Assembly: GCF_018860975.1 (NCBI RefSeq)
Contig: NZ_JAHKQI010000010.1
Span: 372,001-436,000 of the forward strand
Source: Lentibacter algarum
GTDB lineage: Bacteria > Pseudomonadota > Alphaproteobacteria > Rhodobacterales > Rhodobacteraceae
Direction: 5' to 3'
DNA: 64,000 nt
The notes under the pieces: generated by a model
Told to the model about the DNA's origin: nothing
Database searches by the model: none
The model's input: the letters and a program-made list of their open reading frames with translations, nothing else
Translations under genes and position numbers: made by a program
In this document: positions 18,324-27,978 of the stretch, one piece after another
Layout: the number at the start of each line of letters is the position of its first letter
Position numbering within the stretch: position 1 is the first letter of the stretch

Positions 18324-18353
18324 AAAAAGGCGCTCCTCGGGGCGCCTTTTTTT
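18324..18353 (+). terminator. Rho-independent terminator after mdh
   Basis: AAAAAGGCGC and GCGCCTTTTT form a 10-bp stem around TCCTCGGG, with a run of T. It is 18 bases after the mdh stop, and its symmetry could also stop leftward transcription of the convergent sulfotransferase gene. Confidence 0.9.
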
Positions 18354-18355
18354 CG

Positions 18356-18952
18356 TTACGTGAGGCTGTCAAGCAGCTCGAAGTCTGCCGCGTAAAACTT
18401 GCGGATCGTCACTTGCATCGCCACGCTTACACCGACAGCCTCGCCGGTGCTTTGCAGTTTATGCGTAAGTTCAGGCCCCTCAACTCCGCTTAGCTCTTGC
18501 AGCCAGTCAGTCACCGCCTCAAGCCCGTCTTCGAGGCGGAAAAGTTTCATGCCATCACCAACAAACTCGGCCTGCGGGCGGATGTGATTGTCAAGAAAGT
18601 AAGGGTTGTCTTCATACAAGCGAAACGCCCTCTCAGCCCAGCGCTCGAAGCTCGGCATCTCGCGTTTGCCCCTGCGCTCGACTTGCCCGCGACGGTAGCG
18701 ATACTCGCTCACCAGCCGCGCCGTCGGGTCACGTAGCACCGCAAAGCTCGCATCCAGAAAGCCGTTCTTGAACAACGGTTCAAACAACGCCGCATGCATG
18801 TGTTGCGGTGGGCAATGCATGCCCTCGATCGCACTGTTGTGCCGCAGCGCAACCCGGCCTGCGGCGCTCAGCCAGTCTTCAAGAGAAGAGCCTCCGGTTT
18901 TGGGGATATGCGCAAAGAAAACAAGCTTTTGGCCAAGCCGAACCAATGGCAT
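18356..18952 (-). CDS. Sulfotransferase family protein
   Basis: FFAHIPKTGGSSLEDWL is the PAPS-binding loop (IPKTGGSS) of the sulfotransferase family 2 / carbohydrate sulfotransferase type, and FAVLRDPTARLVSEYRYRR is the 3'-phosphate-binding segment. The ATG at 18952 gives 198 residues; an upstream in-frame start at 19000 is possible but lacks a better binding site. It is convergent with mdh. The acceptor is unknown, probably a surface glycan or small metabolite. It is the second sulfotransferase-fold gene in this window. Confidence 0.8.
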   Translation of the reverse strand: MPLVRLGQKLVFFAHIPKTGGSSLEDWLSAAGRVALRHNSAIEGMHCPPQHMHAALFEPLFKNGFLDASFAVLRDPTARLVSEYRYRRGQVERRGKREMPSFERWAERAFRLYEDNPYFLDNHIRPQAEFVGDGMKLFRLEDGLEAVTDWLQELSGVEGPELTHKLQSTGEAVGVSVAMQVTIRKFYAADFELLDSLT

Positions 18953-19108
18953 CAAACCGCCCTGCTCTGTAAACTCGGCTTCGTCATTTCCGCCCTCCAC
19001 GATTTCAAAACTGCCTTCAGGCGCTGCTCACTGCAAGCCTAAATGCCCGGCACCTCCCACAAACAGGTGATTCCCTTTTGTCCGAGGCATAGTTCGTCAA
19101 CTCTCTGT

Positions 19109-19144
19109 ATTTGTGATCACACAATTCAGCCTGTGATCACAAAT
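19109..19144 (+). promoter_or_regulatory. Paired GTGATCAC palindromes, candidate operator of the suc operon
   Basis: GTGATCAC occurs at 19113-19120 and 19133-19140, centres 20 bp apart, inside a fully symmetric element with outer arms ATTTGTGATCACA and TGTGATCACAAAT. It lies 108 bases upstream of the sucC start in a 299-base gene-free stretch (18953-19251). Its layout is the same as that upstream of sdhC (11898-11932). The shared form points to one DNA-binding protein for both TCA operons. Confidence 0.78.
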
Positions 19145-19189
19145 CGCTCAAAATTGCCCGTTTCTACAAAAAACTGATCAAAACACCTT

Positions 19190-19205
19190 AGGTTTTCCGA
19201 AACCT
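19190..19205 (+). promoter_or_regulatory. Inverted repeat in the sucC leader
   Basis: AGGTTT and AAACCT flank TCCG, a perfect 6-bp dyad 47 bases before the sucC ATG. It could be a small leader hairpin. The rest of the gap 18953-19108 shows only a weak hairpin (CACCT/AGGTG near 19050) and no gene. Confidence 0.4.
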
Positions 19206-19251
19206 TGTGCGACTACTTCTAGCAACCGAAGCAAATAAACGGGAAAACTTC

Positions 19252-20445
19252 ATGAATATCCATGAGTATCAAGCGAAGGCCCTCCTTCGCTCCTACGGCG
19301 CCCCAGTTTCTGATGGTCGCGTTGTCCTCAAAGCCGAAGACGCGAAAACCGCCGCTGGCGAAATGGACGGGCCTCTTTGGGTCGTCAAAGCGCAAATTCA
19401 CGCAGGCGGGCGTGGCAAAGGCAAGTTCAAGGAAGCCGACGCAGGCGAAGCAGGCGGCGTGCGCCTCACCAAGTCAGTTGCAGAAGCCGCCGAAGAAGCC
19501 AAGCGCATGTTGGGCCGCACACTTGTGACGCACCAGACAGGCCCGGCTGGCAAGCAAGTCAACCGCATCTACATCGAAGACGGCTCAGGCATCGAAACCG
19601 AGCTTTACCTCGCGCTGCTGGTTGATCGTCAGACATCCCGCGTGTCCTTCGTCTGCTCGACAGAGGGCGGCATGGACATCGAAGAAGTTGCAGCCAGCAC
19701 CCCTGAGAAGATCCTGAGTTTCTCGGTTGATCCGGCCACAGGCTATCAGGCCTTCCACGGTCGCCGCATCGCCTTCTCGCTCGGCCTCAAAGGCGCACAA
19801 GTAAAGCAATGCGTTGCGCTCATGTCGCTCCTTTACAAAGCTTTCCTTGAGAAAGACATGGAGATGCTCGAGATCAACCCGCTGATCGTCACCGACAAGG
19901 GCGACCTTAAAGTGCTCGACGCCAAAGTCAGCTTTGACGGCAACGCGATCTACCGCCACGCCGACATAGCCGAGCTGCGCGACGTCACCGAAGAAGACCC
20001 GAAAGAACTTGAGGCTTCTAAGTATGACCTCAACTATATCGCGCTCGACGGTGAGATCGGCTGCATGGTTAACGGCGCGGGCCTTGCCATGGCAACGATG
20101 GACATCATCAAGCTCTACGGTGCCGAGCCAGCCAACTTCCTTGACGTGGGCGGCGGCGCGACCAAAGAGAAGGTGACAGAAGCGTTCAAGATCATCACCT
20201 CCGATCCGCAGGTCAAAGGCATCCTCGTCAACATCTTCGGCGGCATCATGCGCTGCGATGTGATCGCCGAGGGCGTCGTTGCCGCGGTGAAAGAAGTCGG
20301 CCTCAAGGTTCCGCTGGTTGTCCGCTTGGAGGGCACCAACGTGGAAGAAGGCAAAGCCATCATCAACAACTCCGACGTTGACGTGATCGCCGCTGACGAC
20401 CTCAAAGACGGCGCCCAGAAAATCGTGAAAGCGGTTAAAGGGTAA
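19252..20445 (+). CDS. sucC: Succinyl-CoA synthetase beta subunit (ADP-forming)
   Basis: The ATG at 19252 starts [16 protein letters not shown], the conserved SucC N-terminus, giving 397 residues; the open frame before it is leader. The ATP-grasp region carries [16 protein letters not shown], and the CoA-ligase-like C-terminal domain contains [13 protein letters not shown] and [15 protein letters not shown]. With SucD it makes succinate and ATP from succinyl-CoA. It heads the rightward suc block. The next gene is not sucD but a membrane-protein gene 14 bases downstream. Confidence 0.98.
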   Translation: MNIHEYQAKALLRSYGAPVSDGRVVLKAEDAKTAAGEMDGPLWVVKAQIHAGGRGKGKFKEADAGEAGGVRLTKSVAEAAEEAKRMLGRTLVTHQTGPAGKQVNRIYIEDGSGIETELYLALLVDRQTSRVSFVCSTEGGMDIEEVAASTPEKILSFSVDPATGYQAFHGRRIAFSLGLKGAQVKQCVALMSLLYKAFLEKDMEMLEINPLIVTDKGDLKVLDAKVSFDGNAIYRHADIAELRDVTEEDPKELEASKYDLNYIALDGEIGCMVNGAGLAMATMDIIKLYGAEPANFLDVGGGATKEKVTEAFKIITSDPQVKGILVNIFGGIMRCDVIAEGVVAAVKEVGLKVPLVVRLEGTNVEEGKAIINNSDVDVIAADDLKDGAQKIVKAVKG

Positions 20446-20459
20446 GAGGCGTTCGGGTG

Positions 20460-21002
20460 ATGGAAACCAAGAAACTCAAAACCAACGGTTCAGACATGAG
20501 CTTGATATGGTTCGGCCTTATCGTCTGCGTCTTTGGCGCAGGGCTGGCTCTCAATGTCATTGGGCTTCGCGGCTCTGGCAGCAGTGACCGCGAGGCGCTG
20601 CAAATTGTAGGTTTGATCTTTCTGAGCATCGGAGCAATCATGGTGCTCGGAGGGCTGGCTTTGCTGAGGCGGCCTAAAGGCATGTTGCTTCAGCCGACGG
20701 GTTTTAGCGATAAGCGTATGTTCGCCAACGAAATCCCTTGGTCGGCGGTTCAATCCGTTCAATACGGGGTGTCCGCTAATGGCCGTTGGGAGACAGTAGC
20801 TATCAAGGTTTCCCCTGAGGCTTACGCTGCGGCCAAGCTCAGGTTTACCGCCAAAGCTATCTCATCTTCGCCCGAAGCCGGCATTGGCTATTTGGTAAAG
20901 AAACTCGAACTTCCGAAGGAGGAATTCGTCAAAGAGTTCCTCGAATACGCCAATGCTGCCCTCGAAGCTGATCATGCATCAGCCACTTCAGGGGCCAAAT
21001 GA
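20460..21002 (+). CDS. Two-helix membrane protein inserted between sucC and sucD
   Basis: The ATG at 20460 (180 residues) follows AAGAGG about 11 bases upstream. A polar N-terminus precedes two membrane helices (about 14-34 and 46-66), then a cytosolic domain of about 110 residues, [20 protein letters not shown] and onward, which looks like a small beta-domain of the bacterial PH type plus a charged C-terminal helix. No family is recognised with confidence. Its position splits sucC from sucD, which are normally adjacent and coupled. Codon use is close to the neighbours, so it is not obviously recent. Function unknown. Confidence 0.75.
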   Translation: METKKLKTNGSDMSLIWFGLIVCVFGAGLALNVIGLRGSGSSDREALQIVGLIFLSIGAIMVLGGLALLRRPKGMLLQPTGFSDKRMFANEIPWSAVQSVQYGVSANGRWETVAIKVSPEAYAAAKLRFTAKAISSSPEAGIGYLVKKLELPKEEFVKEFLEYANAALEADHASATSGAK

Positions 21003-21009
21003 ATAGCCA

Positions 21010-21055
21010 GCGGGCCGCGCAGGCCCGCATCACAAATTGAGGTGGCGTTGCCACC
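21010..21055 (+). other. Two intercistronic hairpins before sucD
   Basis: GCGGGCC (21010-21016) pairs with GGCCCGC (21022-21028), and GGTGGC (21041-21046) with GCCACC (21050-21055). Neither has a T tract, so RNA processing or stability control is more likely than termination. They fill most of the 80-base gap. Confidence 0.6.
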
Positions 21056-21082
21056 CGACAAGATAACAAGGAGACTACCACG

Positions 21083-21964
21083 ATGGCAGTCCTAGTAGAC
21101 GAAAACACCAAAGTGATTTGCCAAGGCCTCACCGGCTCGCAGGGCACATTCCACTCAGAACAAGCTATCGCTTACGGCACCAAGATGGTCGGCGGCGTGA
21201 CACCGGGCAAAGGCGGCACCACGCATCTTGACTTGCCGGTTTACAACTCTGTCCATGAGGCGATGCACGTCACCGAAGCGAATGCGAGCGTCATCTACGT
21301 GCCGCCCCCCTTCGCAGCTGACAGTATCCTTGAAGCGATCGACGCCGAAATGCCGCTGATCATCTGCATCACCGAGGGCATCCCCGTGCTTGACATGATG
21401 CGCGTCCAGCGCGCGCTCGAAGGCAGCTCAAGCCGCCTCATCGGCCCGAACTGCCCCGGTGTTATCACGCCGGATGCCTGCAAAATCGGCATCATGCCCG
21501 GCCATATTCACAAGCGCGGCACTTGCGGCGTTGTCAGCCGCTCCGGCACACTAACCTACGAAGCGGTCAAGCAAACAACTGACTTGGGCCTCGGCCAGTC
21601 AACAGCTGTCGGCATCGGCGGTGACCCGATCAAAGGCACCGAGCACATCGACGTGCTCGACATGTTCCTCGATGACGACGAGACACACTCAATGATCATG
21701 ATCGGCGAAATCGGCGGTTCAGCCGAAGAAGAAGCAGCCGAGTTCCTGGCCGACCAAAAGAAGAAAGGCCGTTGGAAACCAACAGCCGGCTTCATCGCGG
21801 GTCGCACGGCCCCTCCCGGACGTCGCATGGGCCACGCTGGCGCCATCGTCGCTGGCGGCAAAGGCGGCGCGGAAGACAAGATCGAAGCCATGCGCTCTGC
21901 AGGCATCATCGTCGCCGACAGCCCCGCCACACTTGGCGAAGCCGTGATTGAAGCGATTGGTTAA
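21083..21964 (+). CDS. sucD: Succinyl-CoA synthetase alpha subunit
   Basis: The 293-residue protein starts [18 protein letters not shown]. The CoA-binding region has [13 protein letters not shown] and [10 protein letters not shown], and H251 in [10 protein letters not shown] is the histidine phosphorylated during catalysis. AAGGAGA precedes the ATG. Together with SucC it forms the synthetase of the TCA cycle. Length and motifs are complete. It is separated from sucC by the gene at 20460 and from sucA by a GC-rich hairpin. Confidence 0.98.
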   Translation: MAVLVDENTKVICQGLTGSQGTFHSEQAIAYGTKMVGGVTPGKGGTTHLDLPVYNSVHEAMHVTEANASVIYVPPPFAADSILEAIDAEMPLIICITEGIPVLDMMRVQRALEGSSSRLIGPNCPGVITPDACKIGIMPGHIHKRGTCGVVSRSGTLTYEAVKQTTDLGLGQSTAVGIGGDPIKGTEHIDVLDMFLDDDETHSMIMIGEIGGSAEEEAAEFLADQKKKGRWKPTAGFIAGRTAPPGRRMGHAGAIVAGGKGGAEDKIEAMRSAGIIVADSPATLGEAVIEAIG

Positions 21965-21972
21965 GCATAGTT

Positions 21973-21995
21973 GCGGCGGCTCATTTAGCCGCCGC
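21973..21995 (+). other. Intercistronic hairpin between sucD and sucA
   Basis: GCGGCGGCT (21973-21981) and AGCCGCCGC (21987-21995) form a perfect 9-bp stem with a 5-base loop. No T tract follows, so it is probably a processing or partial-attenuation structure separating sucD and sucA levels. Confidence 0.6.
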
Positions 21996-22061
21996 GATCC
22001 TTCCGGCCTGAGCGGGCCTTAAACGCCTCAAAACATTAGCTCGAGCGCATAGGTGTTCCCA

Positions 22062-25022
22062 ATGACTGACCAACCCACAAACGACCAGCAGCACGCGTCT
22101 TCCTTTATGCAGGGGCATAATGCCGCGTATCTGGAGCAACTATACGGCCAGTATGCCGCTGACCCTGCTTCGGTTGACGACGCATGGCGCGCCTTTTTCG
22201 CTGATTTGGGCGATGCCGAGCTTGACGTGAAAGCCGAAGCGACTGGCCCGTCTTGGGCGCGCAACGACTGGCCGCCAATGCCTGCCGATGACCTCACTCA
22301 AGCGCTCACCGGCGAGTGGGTTGAAAGCGAGAGCAAAGCCGCCACCGACAAGATCAAGAAAGGCGCCGCAAGCGCTGGCGTTGACGCCACAAACGAGGCC
22401 GTTCGCCAAGCCGTGCTCGACAGCATCCGCGCGTTGATGATCATCCGCGCCTACCGCATCCGCGGGCACTTGGTTGCCGATCTCGACCCCCTCGGAATGC
22501 GCGATGCAACGCCCCACCCCGAGCTTGAGCCAAAGTCATACGGCTTTACCGAAGCCGACATGGACAGGCCAATATTCATCGACAAAGTGCTTGGCCTCGA
22601 CTTTGCCACCATGCGTCAAATCATCGATATCGTGAAGCGCACCTATACCGGCACGTTTGCGCTGCAATACATGCATATCAGCAACCCCGAAGAAGCGGGC
22701 TGGCTGAAAGAGCGCATCGAAGGCTACGACAAAGAGATCACCTTCACCCGCGAAGGCCGCAAAGCTATTTTGAACAAGATGGTCGAGGCCGAGGGTTTCG
22801 AGAAATTCCTGCACGTTAAGTATATGGGCACCAAGCGCTTTGGCCTTGATGGTGGCGAAAGCCTCATTCCGGCGATGGAGCAGATCATCAAACGCGGCGG
22901 TGCTCTGGGCGTCAAAGAGATCATCATCGGCATGCCGCACCGTGGGCGTCTTTCTGTGCTGGCGAACGTCATGCACAAACCCTACCGCGCGATCTTCAAC
23001 GAGTTCCAGGGGGGCAGCTTCAAGCCCGAAGATGTCGATGGTTCGGGCGATGTGAAGTATCACCTAGGTGCCAGTTCCGACCGTGAGTTTGACGGCAACT
23101 CGGTGCACCTTTCGCTCACTGCCAACCCCTCACACCTTGAGGCTGTGAACCCTGTTGTGCTCGGCAAAGTCCGCGCCAAGCAAGACCAGTTCGGTGATGC
23201 AGAGCGCAAGTCTGTTATGGGCATCCTGCTGCACGGTGATGCCGCCTTTGCCGGACAAGGCGTGGTTGCCGAGGGCTTCGGCCTGTCGGGCCTCAAGGGG
23301 CACAAAACCGGCGGCACCATGCATATCGTGGTGAACAACCAGATCGGCTTTACCACCGCACCGCACTTCAGCCGGTCCTCGCCCTACCCGACCGATATCG
23401 CGCTGATGGTCGAAGCGCCGATCTTCCACGTCAACGGCGACGACCCGGAGGCAGTGGTGCACGCCGCCCGCGTCGCAACAGAGTTCCGCCAGAAGTTCGG
23501 CAAAGACGTGGTGCTTGATATCTTCTGCTACCGCCGGTTTGGTCACAACGAGGGCGACGAGCCCATGTTCACTAACCCGATCATGTATAAAAAGATCAAG
23601 ACCCACAAAACCACACTCTCGCTTTACACCGAGACTTTGGTCAAAGACGGGCTCATCCCCGAGGGCGAGATCGAAGACATGAAAGCTGGATTTCAGGCGC
23701 ATCTGTCTGAAGAGTTTGAAGCCGGCAAAGACTACAAGCCAAACAAAGCCGACTGGCTTGATGGCAAGTGGTCACACCTTGATAAGCGCAAGGAAGACTA
23801 CCAGCGCGGCGAAACCGCGATCAAACCCGAAACCTTTGCAGAAATCGGCAAAGCACTGTCTTCAGTGCCAGAGGGCGTGCCAGTGCACAAAACCGTTGGC
23901 CGCCTGTTTGACGCCAAAGCCAAGATGTTTGAAAGCGGCGAGGGCTTTGACTGGGCCACAGGCGAGGCATTGGCCTACGGCTCCTTGCTGACCGAGGGCT
24001 ACCCAGTGCGCCTCTCGGGCCAGGACGCAACCCGCGGCACTTTCTCACAGCGCCACTCGGGCATTGTCGATCAAAACACCGAAGAGCGCTACTACCCGCT
24101 CAACAACATCCGTGCCGGTCAGGCGCAGTATGAGGTGATCGACAGCATGCTTTCGGAGTATGCCGTGCTCGGCTTTGAGTATGGTTACTCGCTCGCCGAA
24201 CCTAACGCGCTGACACTCTGGGAGGCCCAGTTTGGTGACTTCGCCAATGGCGCCCAGATCATGTTCGACCAGTTCATCTCGTCGGGCGAAAGCAAATGGC
24301 TGCGCATGTCGGGCCTGACTGTCCTGCTGCCACACGGCTACGAAGGCCAAGGCCCCGAGCACTCCTCGGCCCGCCTCGAGCGCTTCCTGCAGCAATGTGG
24401 TCAAGACAACTGGATCGTTGCCAACTGCACAACACCGGCCAACTACTTTCACATCCTGCGCCGGCAGATTCACCGCACCTTCCGCAAGCCGCTGATCTTG
24501 ATGACACCGAAATCGCTCCTGCGGCACAAACTCGCGGTCAGCAAAGCCGAAGAGTTCACCACCGGCTCAAGCTTCCACCGCGTGTTGTGGGATGACGCAC
24601 AGCAAGGCAACTCCGACACCAAGCTTGTCGCCGACAGCAAGATCAAACGCGTCGTTATGTGCTCGGGCAAAGTCTACTACGACCTGCTCGAAGAGCGTGA
24701 CGCCCGCGGCATAAACGACATCTACCTGATGCGCATCGAGCAGTTCTATCCCTTCCCCGCACAATCCGCGGTCAGCGAGCTTTCACGCTTTAAGAACGCC
24801 GATGTCGTCTGGTGTCAGGAAGAGCCAAAGAACCAAGGCGCATGGACATTCATCGAGCCAAACATCGAGTGGGTCTTGGGCCGCATCAAAGCCAAAACCG
24901 CCCGCCCGATCTACGCAGGTCGTTCCGCAAGCGCGTCACCCGCAACCGGCCTCGCCTCAGCACACAAAGCACAACAAGCCGCCCTCCTCGACGAGGCGCT
25001 CACACTTAAGAAGGGGAAATAA
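22062..25022 (+). CDS. sucA: 2-oxoglutarate dehydrogenase E1 component
   Basis: From the ATG at 22062 the protein has 986 residues, within the family's normal range. The N-terminal segment SSFMQGHNAAYLEQLYGQY is the usual OGDH start that docks E2. Thiamine diphosphate-site features include MPHRGRLSVLANV, GDAAFAGQGVVAE and NNQIGFTTAP. It decarboxylates 2-oxoglutarate and transfers the succinyl group to SucB lipoate. It is followed by sucB three bases after its stop, consistent with a tightly fixed ratio. Confidence 0.98.
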   Translation: MTDQPTNDQQHASSFMQGHNAAYLEQLYGQYAADPASVDDAWRAFFADLGDAELDVKAEATGPSWARNDWPPMPADDLTQALTGEWVESESKAATDKIKKGAASAGVDATNEAVRQAVLDSIRALMIIRAYRIRGHLVADLDPLGMRDATPHPELEPKSYGFTEADMDRPIFIDKVLGLDFATMRQIIDIVKRTYTGTFALQYMHISNPEEAGWLKERIEGYDKEITFTREGRKAILNKMVEAEGFEKFLHVKYMGTKRFGLDGGESLIPAMEQIIKRGGALGVKEIIIGMPHRGRLSVLANVMHKPYRAIFNEFQGGSFKPEDVDGSGDVKYHLGASSDREFDGNSVHLSLTANPSHLEAVNPVVLGKVRAKQDQFGDAERKSVMGILLHGDAAFAGQGVVAEGFGLSGLKGHKTGGTMHIVVNNQIGFTTAPHFSRSSPYPTDIALMVEAPIFHVNGDDPEAVVHAARVATEFRQKFGKDVVLDIFCYRRFGHNEGDEPMFTNPIMYKKIKTHKTTLSLYTETLVKDGLIPEGEIEDMKAGFQAHLSEEFEAGKDYKPNKADWLDGKWSHLDKRKEDYQRGETAIKPETFAEIGKALSSVPEGVPVHKTVGRLFDAKAKMFESGEGFDWATGEALAYGSLLTEGYPVRLSGQDATRGTFSQRHSGIVDQNTEERYYPLNNIRAGQAQYEVIDSMLSEYAVLGFEYGYSLAEPNALTLWEAQFGDFANGAQIMFDQFISSGESKWLRMSGLTVLLPHGYEGQGPEHSSARLERFLQQCGQDNWIVANCTTPANYFHILRRQIHRTFRKPLILMTPKSLLRHKLAVSKAEEFTTGSSFHRVLWDDAQQGNSDTKLVADSKIKRVVMCSGKVYYDLLEERDARGINDIYLMRIEQFYPFPAQSAVSELSRFKNADVVWCQEEPKNQGAWTFIEPNIEWVLGRIKAKTARPIYAGRSASASPATGLASAHKAQQAALLDEALTLKKGK

Positions 25023-25025
25023 CCC

Positions 25026-26528
25026 ATGACAGAAGTTCGCGTTCCAACACTTGGCGAAAGCGTCACCGAAGCAACCGTTGCCACATGGTTCAAAAATCCG
25101 GGCGATGCTGTCGCCCAGGACGAAATGCTCTGTGAGCTAGAGACAGACAAAGTCACCGTCGAAGTGCCCGCCCCCGCCGCAGGCACGCTTGGCGAAATCG
25201 TCGCCGCAGAGGGCGAAACTGTCGGTGTAGACGCCCTGCTCGCAACCATCAACGCAGGCGAAGGCGCAGCCCCCGCGCCGGCCGCAGCCCCCAAAGCTGC
25301 CGCCGAAAGCGCAGGCTCAGAAGCCGGAGCCGCTGTTGACGTGATGGTGCCCTCGCTTGGCGAAAGTGTCACCGAAGCAACTGTTGCAACATGGTTCAAA
25401 GCCGTCGGTGACACTGTCGCGCAAGACGAAATGCTTTGTGAACTCGAAACCGATAAAGTCAGCGTCGAAGTGCCAGCACCCGCCGCAGGCACGCTCACCG
25501 AGATCATCGCAGCCGAAGGCGCAACAGTTGACGCCGCCGCCAAACTCGCGGTGATCACATCAGGTTCAGGCGCGGCAGTAGCCGCACCAGCCGCCGCCGC
25601 TCCGGCCCCTACCGCCGCCGCAGCAGCAGGCGCCAAAAACGCGCCCTCGGCTGAAAAACTGATGGCCGAAAAAGGCCTCAGCGCCGATCAAGTGCAAGGC
25701 ACAGGCCGCGATGGCCGCATCATGAAGGAAGACGTGATGAATGCTGGCTCAGGAGCAGCCCCCGCCGCTCCGGCACCAGCCGCCCCCGCAGCACAAGCCC
25801 CGCGCGCACCCGTCTCGGCCGACGATGCATCCCGCGAAGAACGCGTGAAAATGACACGTCTGCGTCAGACCATCGCCCGCCGCCTCAAAGAGGCGCAAAA
25901 CACCGCTGCCATGCTGACGACATATAACGAAGTCGACATGACCGCCGTGATGGCCCTGCGTAAGCAATACAAAGACGAGTTCGAGAAAAAGCATGGCGCG
26001 CGTCTCGGCTTTATGTCTTTCTTCACCAAGGCCTGCGTGCACGCCCTTAAAGAAGTGCCCGAAGTCAACGCCGAGATCGACGGAACCGACGTGGTTTACA
26101 AAAACTTCGTCCACATGGGCGTCGCCGCTGGCACCCCCACAGGCCTCGTCGTCCCCGTCATCCGTGACGCCGACCAGATGAGCTTTGCCGACATCGAAAA
26201 AGCCATCAGCGAGAAAGGCAAACGCGCCCGCGACGGCAAGCTCTCCATGGCCGAAATGCAAGGCGGCACATTCACCATCTCAAACGGTGGCGTCTACGGT
26301 TCGCTGATGTCCTCACCGATCCTCAACCCGCCACAATCGGGCATCCTCGGCATGCACAAAATCCAGGACCGCCCAATGGCGATCAACGGCGAAGTTGTGA
26401 TCCGCCCGATGATGTATCTCGCCCTGTCCTACGACCACCGCGTCGTCGACGGCAAAGGCGCGGTGACATTCCTCGTGCGCGTCAAAGAAGCGTTGGAAGA
26501 CCCACAGCGCCTGCTTATGGATCTGTAA
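25026..26528 (+). CDS. sucB: Dihydrolipoamide succinyltransferase (E2) with two lipoyl domains
   Basis: The 500-residue protein has two lipoyl domains: residues about 3-76 with K42 and about 105-178 with K144, both in ETDKV. The two share most residues, e.g. [14 protein letters not shown] in each, so they arose by duplication. Ala/Pro-rich linkers join them to a peripheral-subunit-binding domain (about 203-240) and the catalytic domain ending with [10 protein letters not shown]. It moves the succinyl group to CoA. Most SucB proteins have one lipoyl domain; two-domain forms are known in Rhodobacterales. The lpd gene for E3 lies 2.4 kb downstream. Confidence 0.97.
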   Translation: MTEVRVPTLGESVTEATVATWFKNPGDAVAQDEMLCELETDKVTVEVPAPAAGTLGEIVAAEGETVGVDALLATINAGEGAAPAPAAAPKAAAESAGSEAGAAVDVMVPSLGESVTEATVATWFKAVGDTVAQDEMLCELETDKVSVEVPAPAAGTLTEIIAAEGATVDAAAKLAVITSGSGAAVAAPAAAAPAPTAAAAAGAKNAPSAEKLMAEKGLSADQVQGTGRDGRIMKEDVMNAGSGAAPAAPAPAAPAAQAPRAPVSADDASREERVKMTRLRQTIARRLKEAQNTAAMLTTYNEVDMTAVMALRKQYKDEFEKKHGARLGFMSFFTKACVHALKEVPEVNAEIDGTDVVYKNFVHMGVAAGTPTGLVVPVIRDADQMSFADIEKAISEKGKRARDGKLSMAEMQGGTFTISNGGVYGSLMSSPILNPPQSGILGMHKIQDRPMAINGEVVIRPMMYLALSYDHRVVDGKGAVTFLVRVKEALEDPQRLLMDL

Positions 26529-26624
26529 AATTTGCGCCGAAGAACTCCCTACAAGCACAAGCGCAGCTTCCTCTCAAACGCGAGGGTGCTACGCTTGCAG
26601 TCAACTAACTGAGGAGGTTATTTC

Positions 26625-27017
26625 ATGAAGGCTTTGGAAAAGAACGCTATCGTAATTTCTGCTATTCTCGCGAAACTGCTCGACATTGGGATCAATACTG
26701 AGATGGTCAATCATGTCGACTTCAAACTAGACGAAGAGTTTCTGGACACAGTGGAGCCCTGTATGAACTGGCTTGCTAACGAAGGAATCGTTACCTGGTC
26801 AAATACAGCTCACACTATGGGCTCTTGGACGTGGCTTGGCCCAACGCTCACTAGTCGAGGAATTGCAATTATGGGTGCTAAGCTTGAAGTTGACGGAAAA
26901 TCCGTTACGGTCGCTGAGTATGTTGTCCAACCTAAAAACCAGAACAGAGATTTCTCTGCAATTGGTGATTTTCTTGGAAGTGCTATAGGTGGTTTCGCAA
27001 AATCTATGAGTTCGTAG
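26625..27017 (+). CDS. AT-rich orphan gene, possible winged-helix protein
   Basis: A strong AGGAGG site precedes the ATG, and the protein has 130 residues. The pattern of three N-terminal helices, then MNWLANEGIVTWSN and TLTSRGIAIMG, resembles winged-helix proteins of the DUF2513/YjcQ sort, where an LTxxG turn follows the wing. The C-terminus IGDFLGSAIGGFAKSMSS is amphipathic and glycine-rich. Base composition and codon use are plainly more AT-rich than all neighbours, which suggests recent acquisition. It ends one base before the GTG of the next gene. Function unknown. Confidence 0.7.
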   Translation: MKALEKNAIVISAILAKLLDIGINTEMVNHVDFKLDEEFLDTVEPCMNWLANEGIVTWSNTAHTMGSWTWLGPTLTSRGIAIMGAKLEVDGKSVTVAEYVVQPKNQNRDFSAIGDFLGSAIGGFAKSMSS

Positions 27018-27018
27018 G

Positions 27019-27978
27019 GTGCCCTCATTAGTAGGCACCGCCCTCACCGCCGCGATGCGCAATGAAGGGCCTTACTTGCTTGAATGGCTCGCCTATCACC
27101 GCGTCATAGGCTTTGAGCAGATTGTCATCGTCACCAACGATTGCATCGATGGCTCTGATGCGCTGCTTGACGCGCTCTCAAAACGTGGCCTCGTGACCCA
27201 CATCAACCAAACCGTTGCCGAGGGCCAAGCCCCGCAAGACAACGCCATGCGCCTTGCACTCGCATACCTGCGCACCACCAACACAACTTGGCTCTGCCAC
27301 ATTGACGCCGACGAGTTCCTCAATATCCGAAGTGGCCAAGGCCGCCTCCCCGACCTTCTCGCCGATACCGGTCATGCCGATGCCATCGCCCTGCCGTGGC
27401 TCGCCTTTGGCGACAGTGGCCACAGCGCCCGCACTCTTCCGATCTTGCCAAACTTCACCGCCTGCGAGGTCACGCCAAACCCTGAAACCGTCAAGTTCAA
27501 ATCCATGTTTCGCATCGATGCGTTCGAGCATGCCAACGACCATATGCCACAACAGCCCACCCGCGATGTCATAACCGTTGCCGCCGACGGCACGAACCTC
27601 GGCTTTCAGGCCGCCTTCACCCTCAAGCGAAGCCAGTATCGCCCTGTTAAGCGCGCCGTTAAGCCCGACGCCGCAGTCTTAAACCACTACACCCGCGCCA
27701 GCGACGATTTCCTGATGAAAAATCATCGCGGCGACGGGCAAGGCAAACGCTCCGAAAAGTATCACATCGGTTCGAAATGGCACCGGATGGCGAACCAGAA
27801 CGCCCATCAAGACGACAGCATCCTGCGCCACTGGCCTGCCGTTCAAGCGCGCCTCACCGAGTGGCGCGATGACGCCGAAATCGCCGCGCTTGAAACCGCT
27901 TGCTGCGCCGCGGACACCGCCCTGCGCGCAGAAGTTCTCACTGCAGAAAGCCGCCGCGCCTGGAGTGTGGCAACATGA
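27019..27978 (+). CDS. Glycosyltransferase family 2 protein
   Basis: The frame opens with GTG at 27019, one base after the preceding stop, and gives 319 residues; an ATG at 27055 is an alternative. TAAMRNEGPYLLEWLAYHR and VTNDCIDGSDALLD are the start of the family 2 (GT2/GT92-like) fold, and LCHIDADEFLNI holds the DxD metal motif. The C-terminal half has HYTRASDDFLMKNHRGDG. Its stop overlaps the next ATG. It probably modifies a surface polysaccharide, but the substrate is unknown. The start is uncertain because the upstream orphan gene may have replaced the native leader. Confidence 0.82.
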   Translation: MPSLVGTALTAAMRNEGPYLLEWLAYHRVIGFEQIVIVTNDCIDGSDALLDALSKRGLVTHINQTVAEGQAPQDNAMRLALAYLRTTNTTWLCHIDADEFLNIRSGQGRLPDLLADTGHADAIALPWLAFGDSGHSARTLPILPNFTACEVTPNPETVKFKSMFRIDAFEHANDHMPQQPTRDVITVAADGTNLGFQAAFTLKRSQYRPVKRAVKPDAAVLNHYTRASDDFLMKNHRGDGQGKRSEKYHIGSKWHRMANQNAHQDDSILRHWPAVQARLTEWRDDAEIAALETACCAADTALRAEVLTAESRRAWSVAT

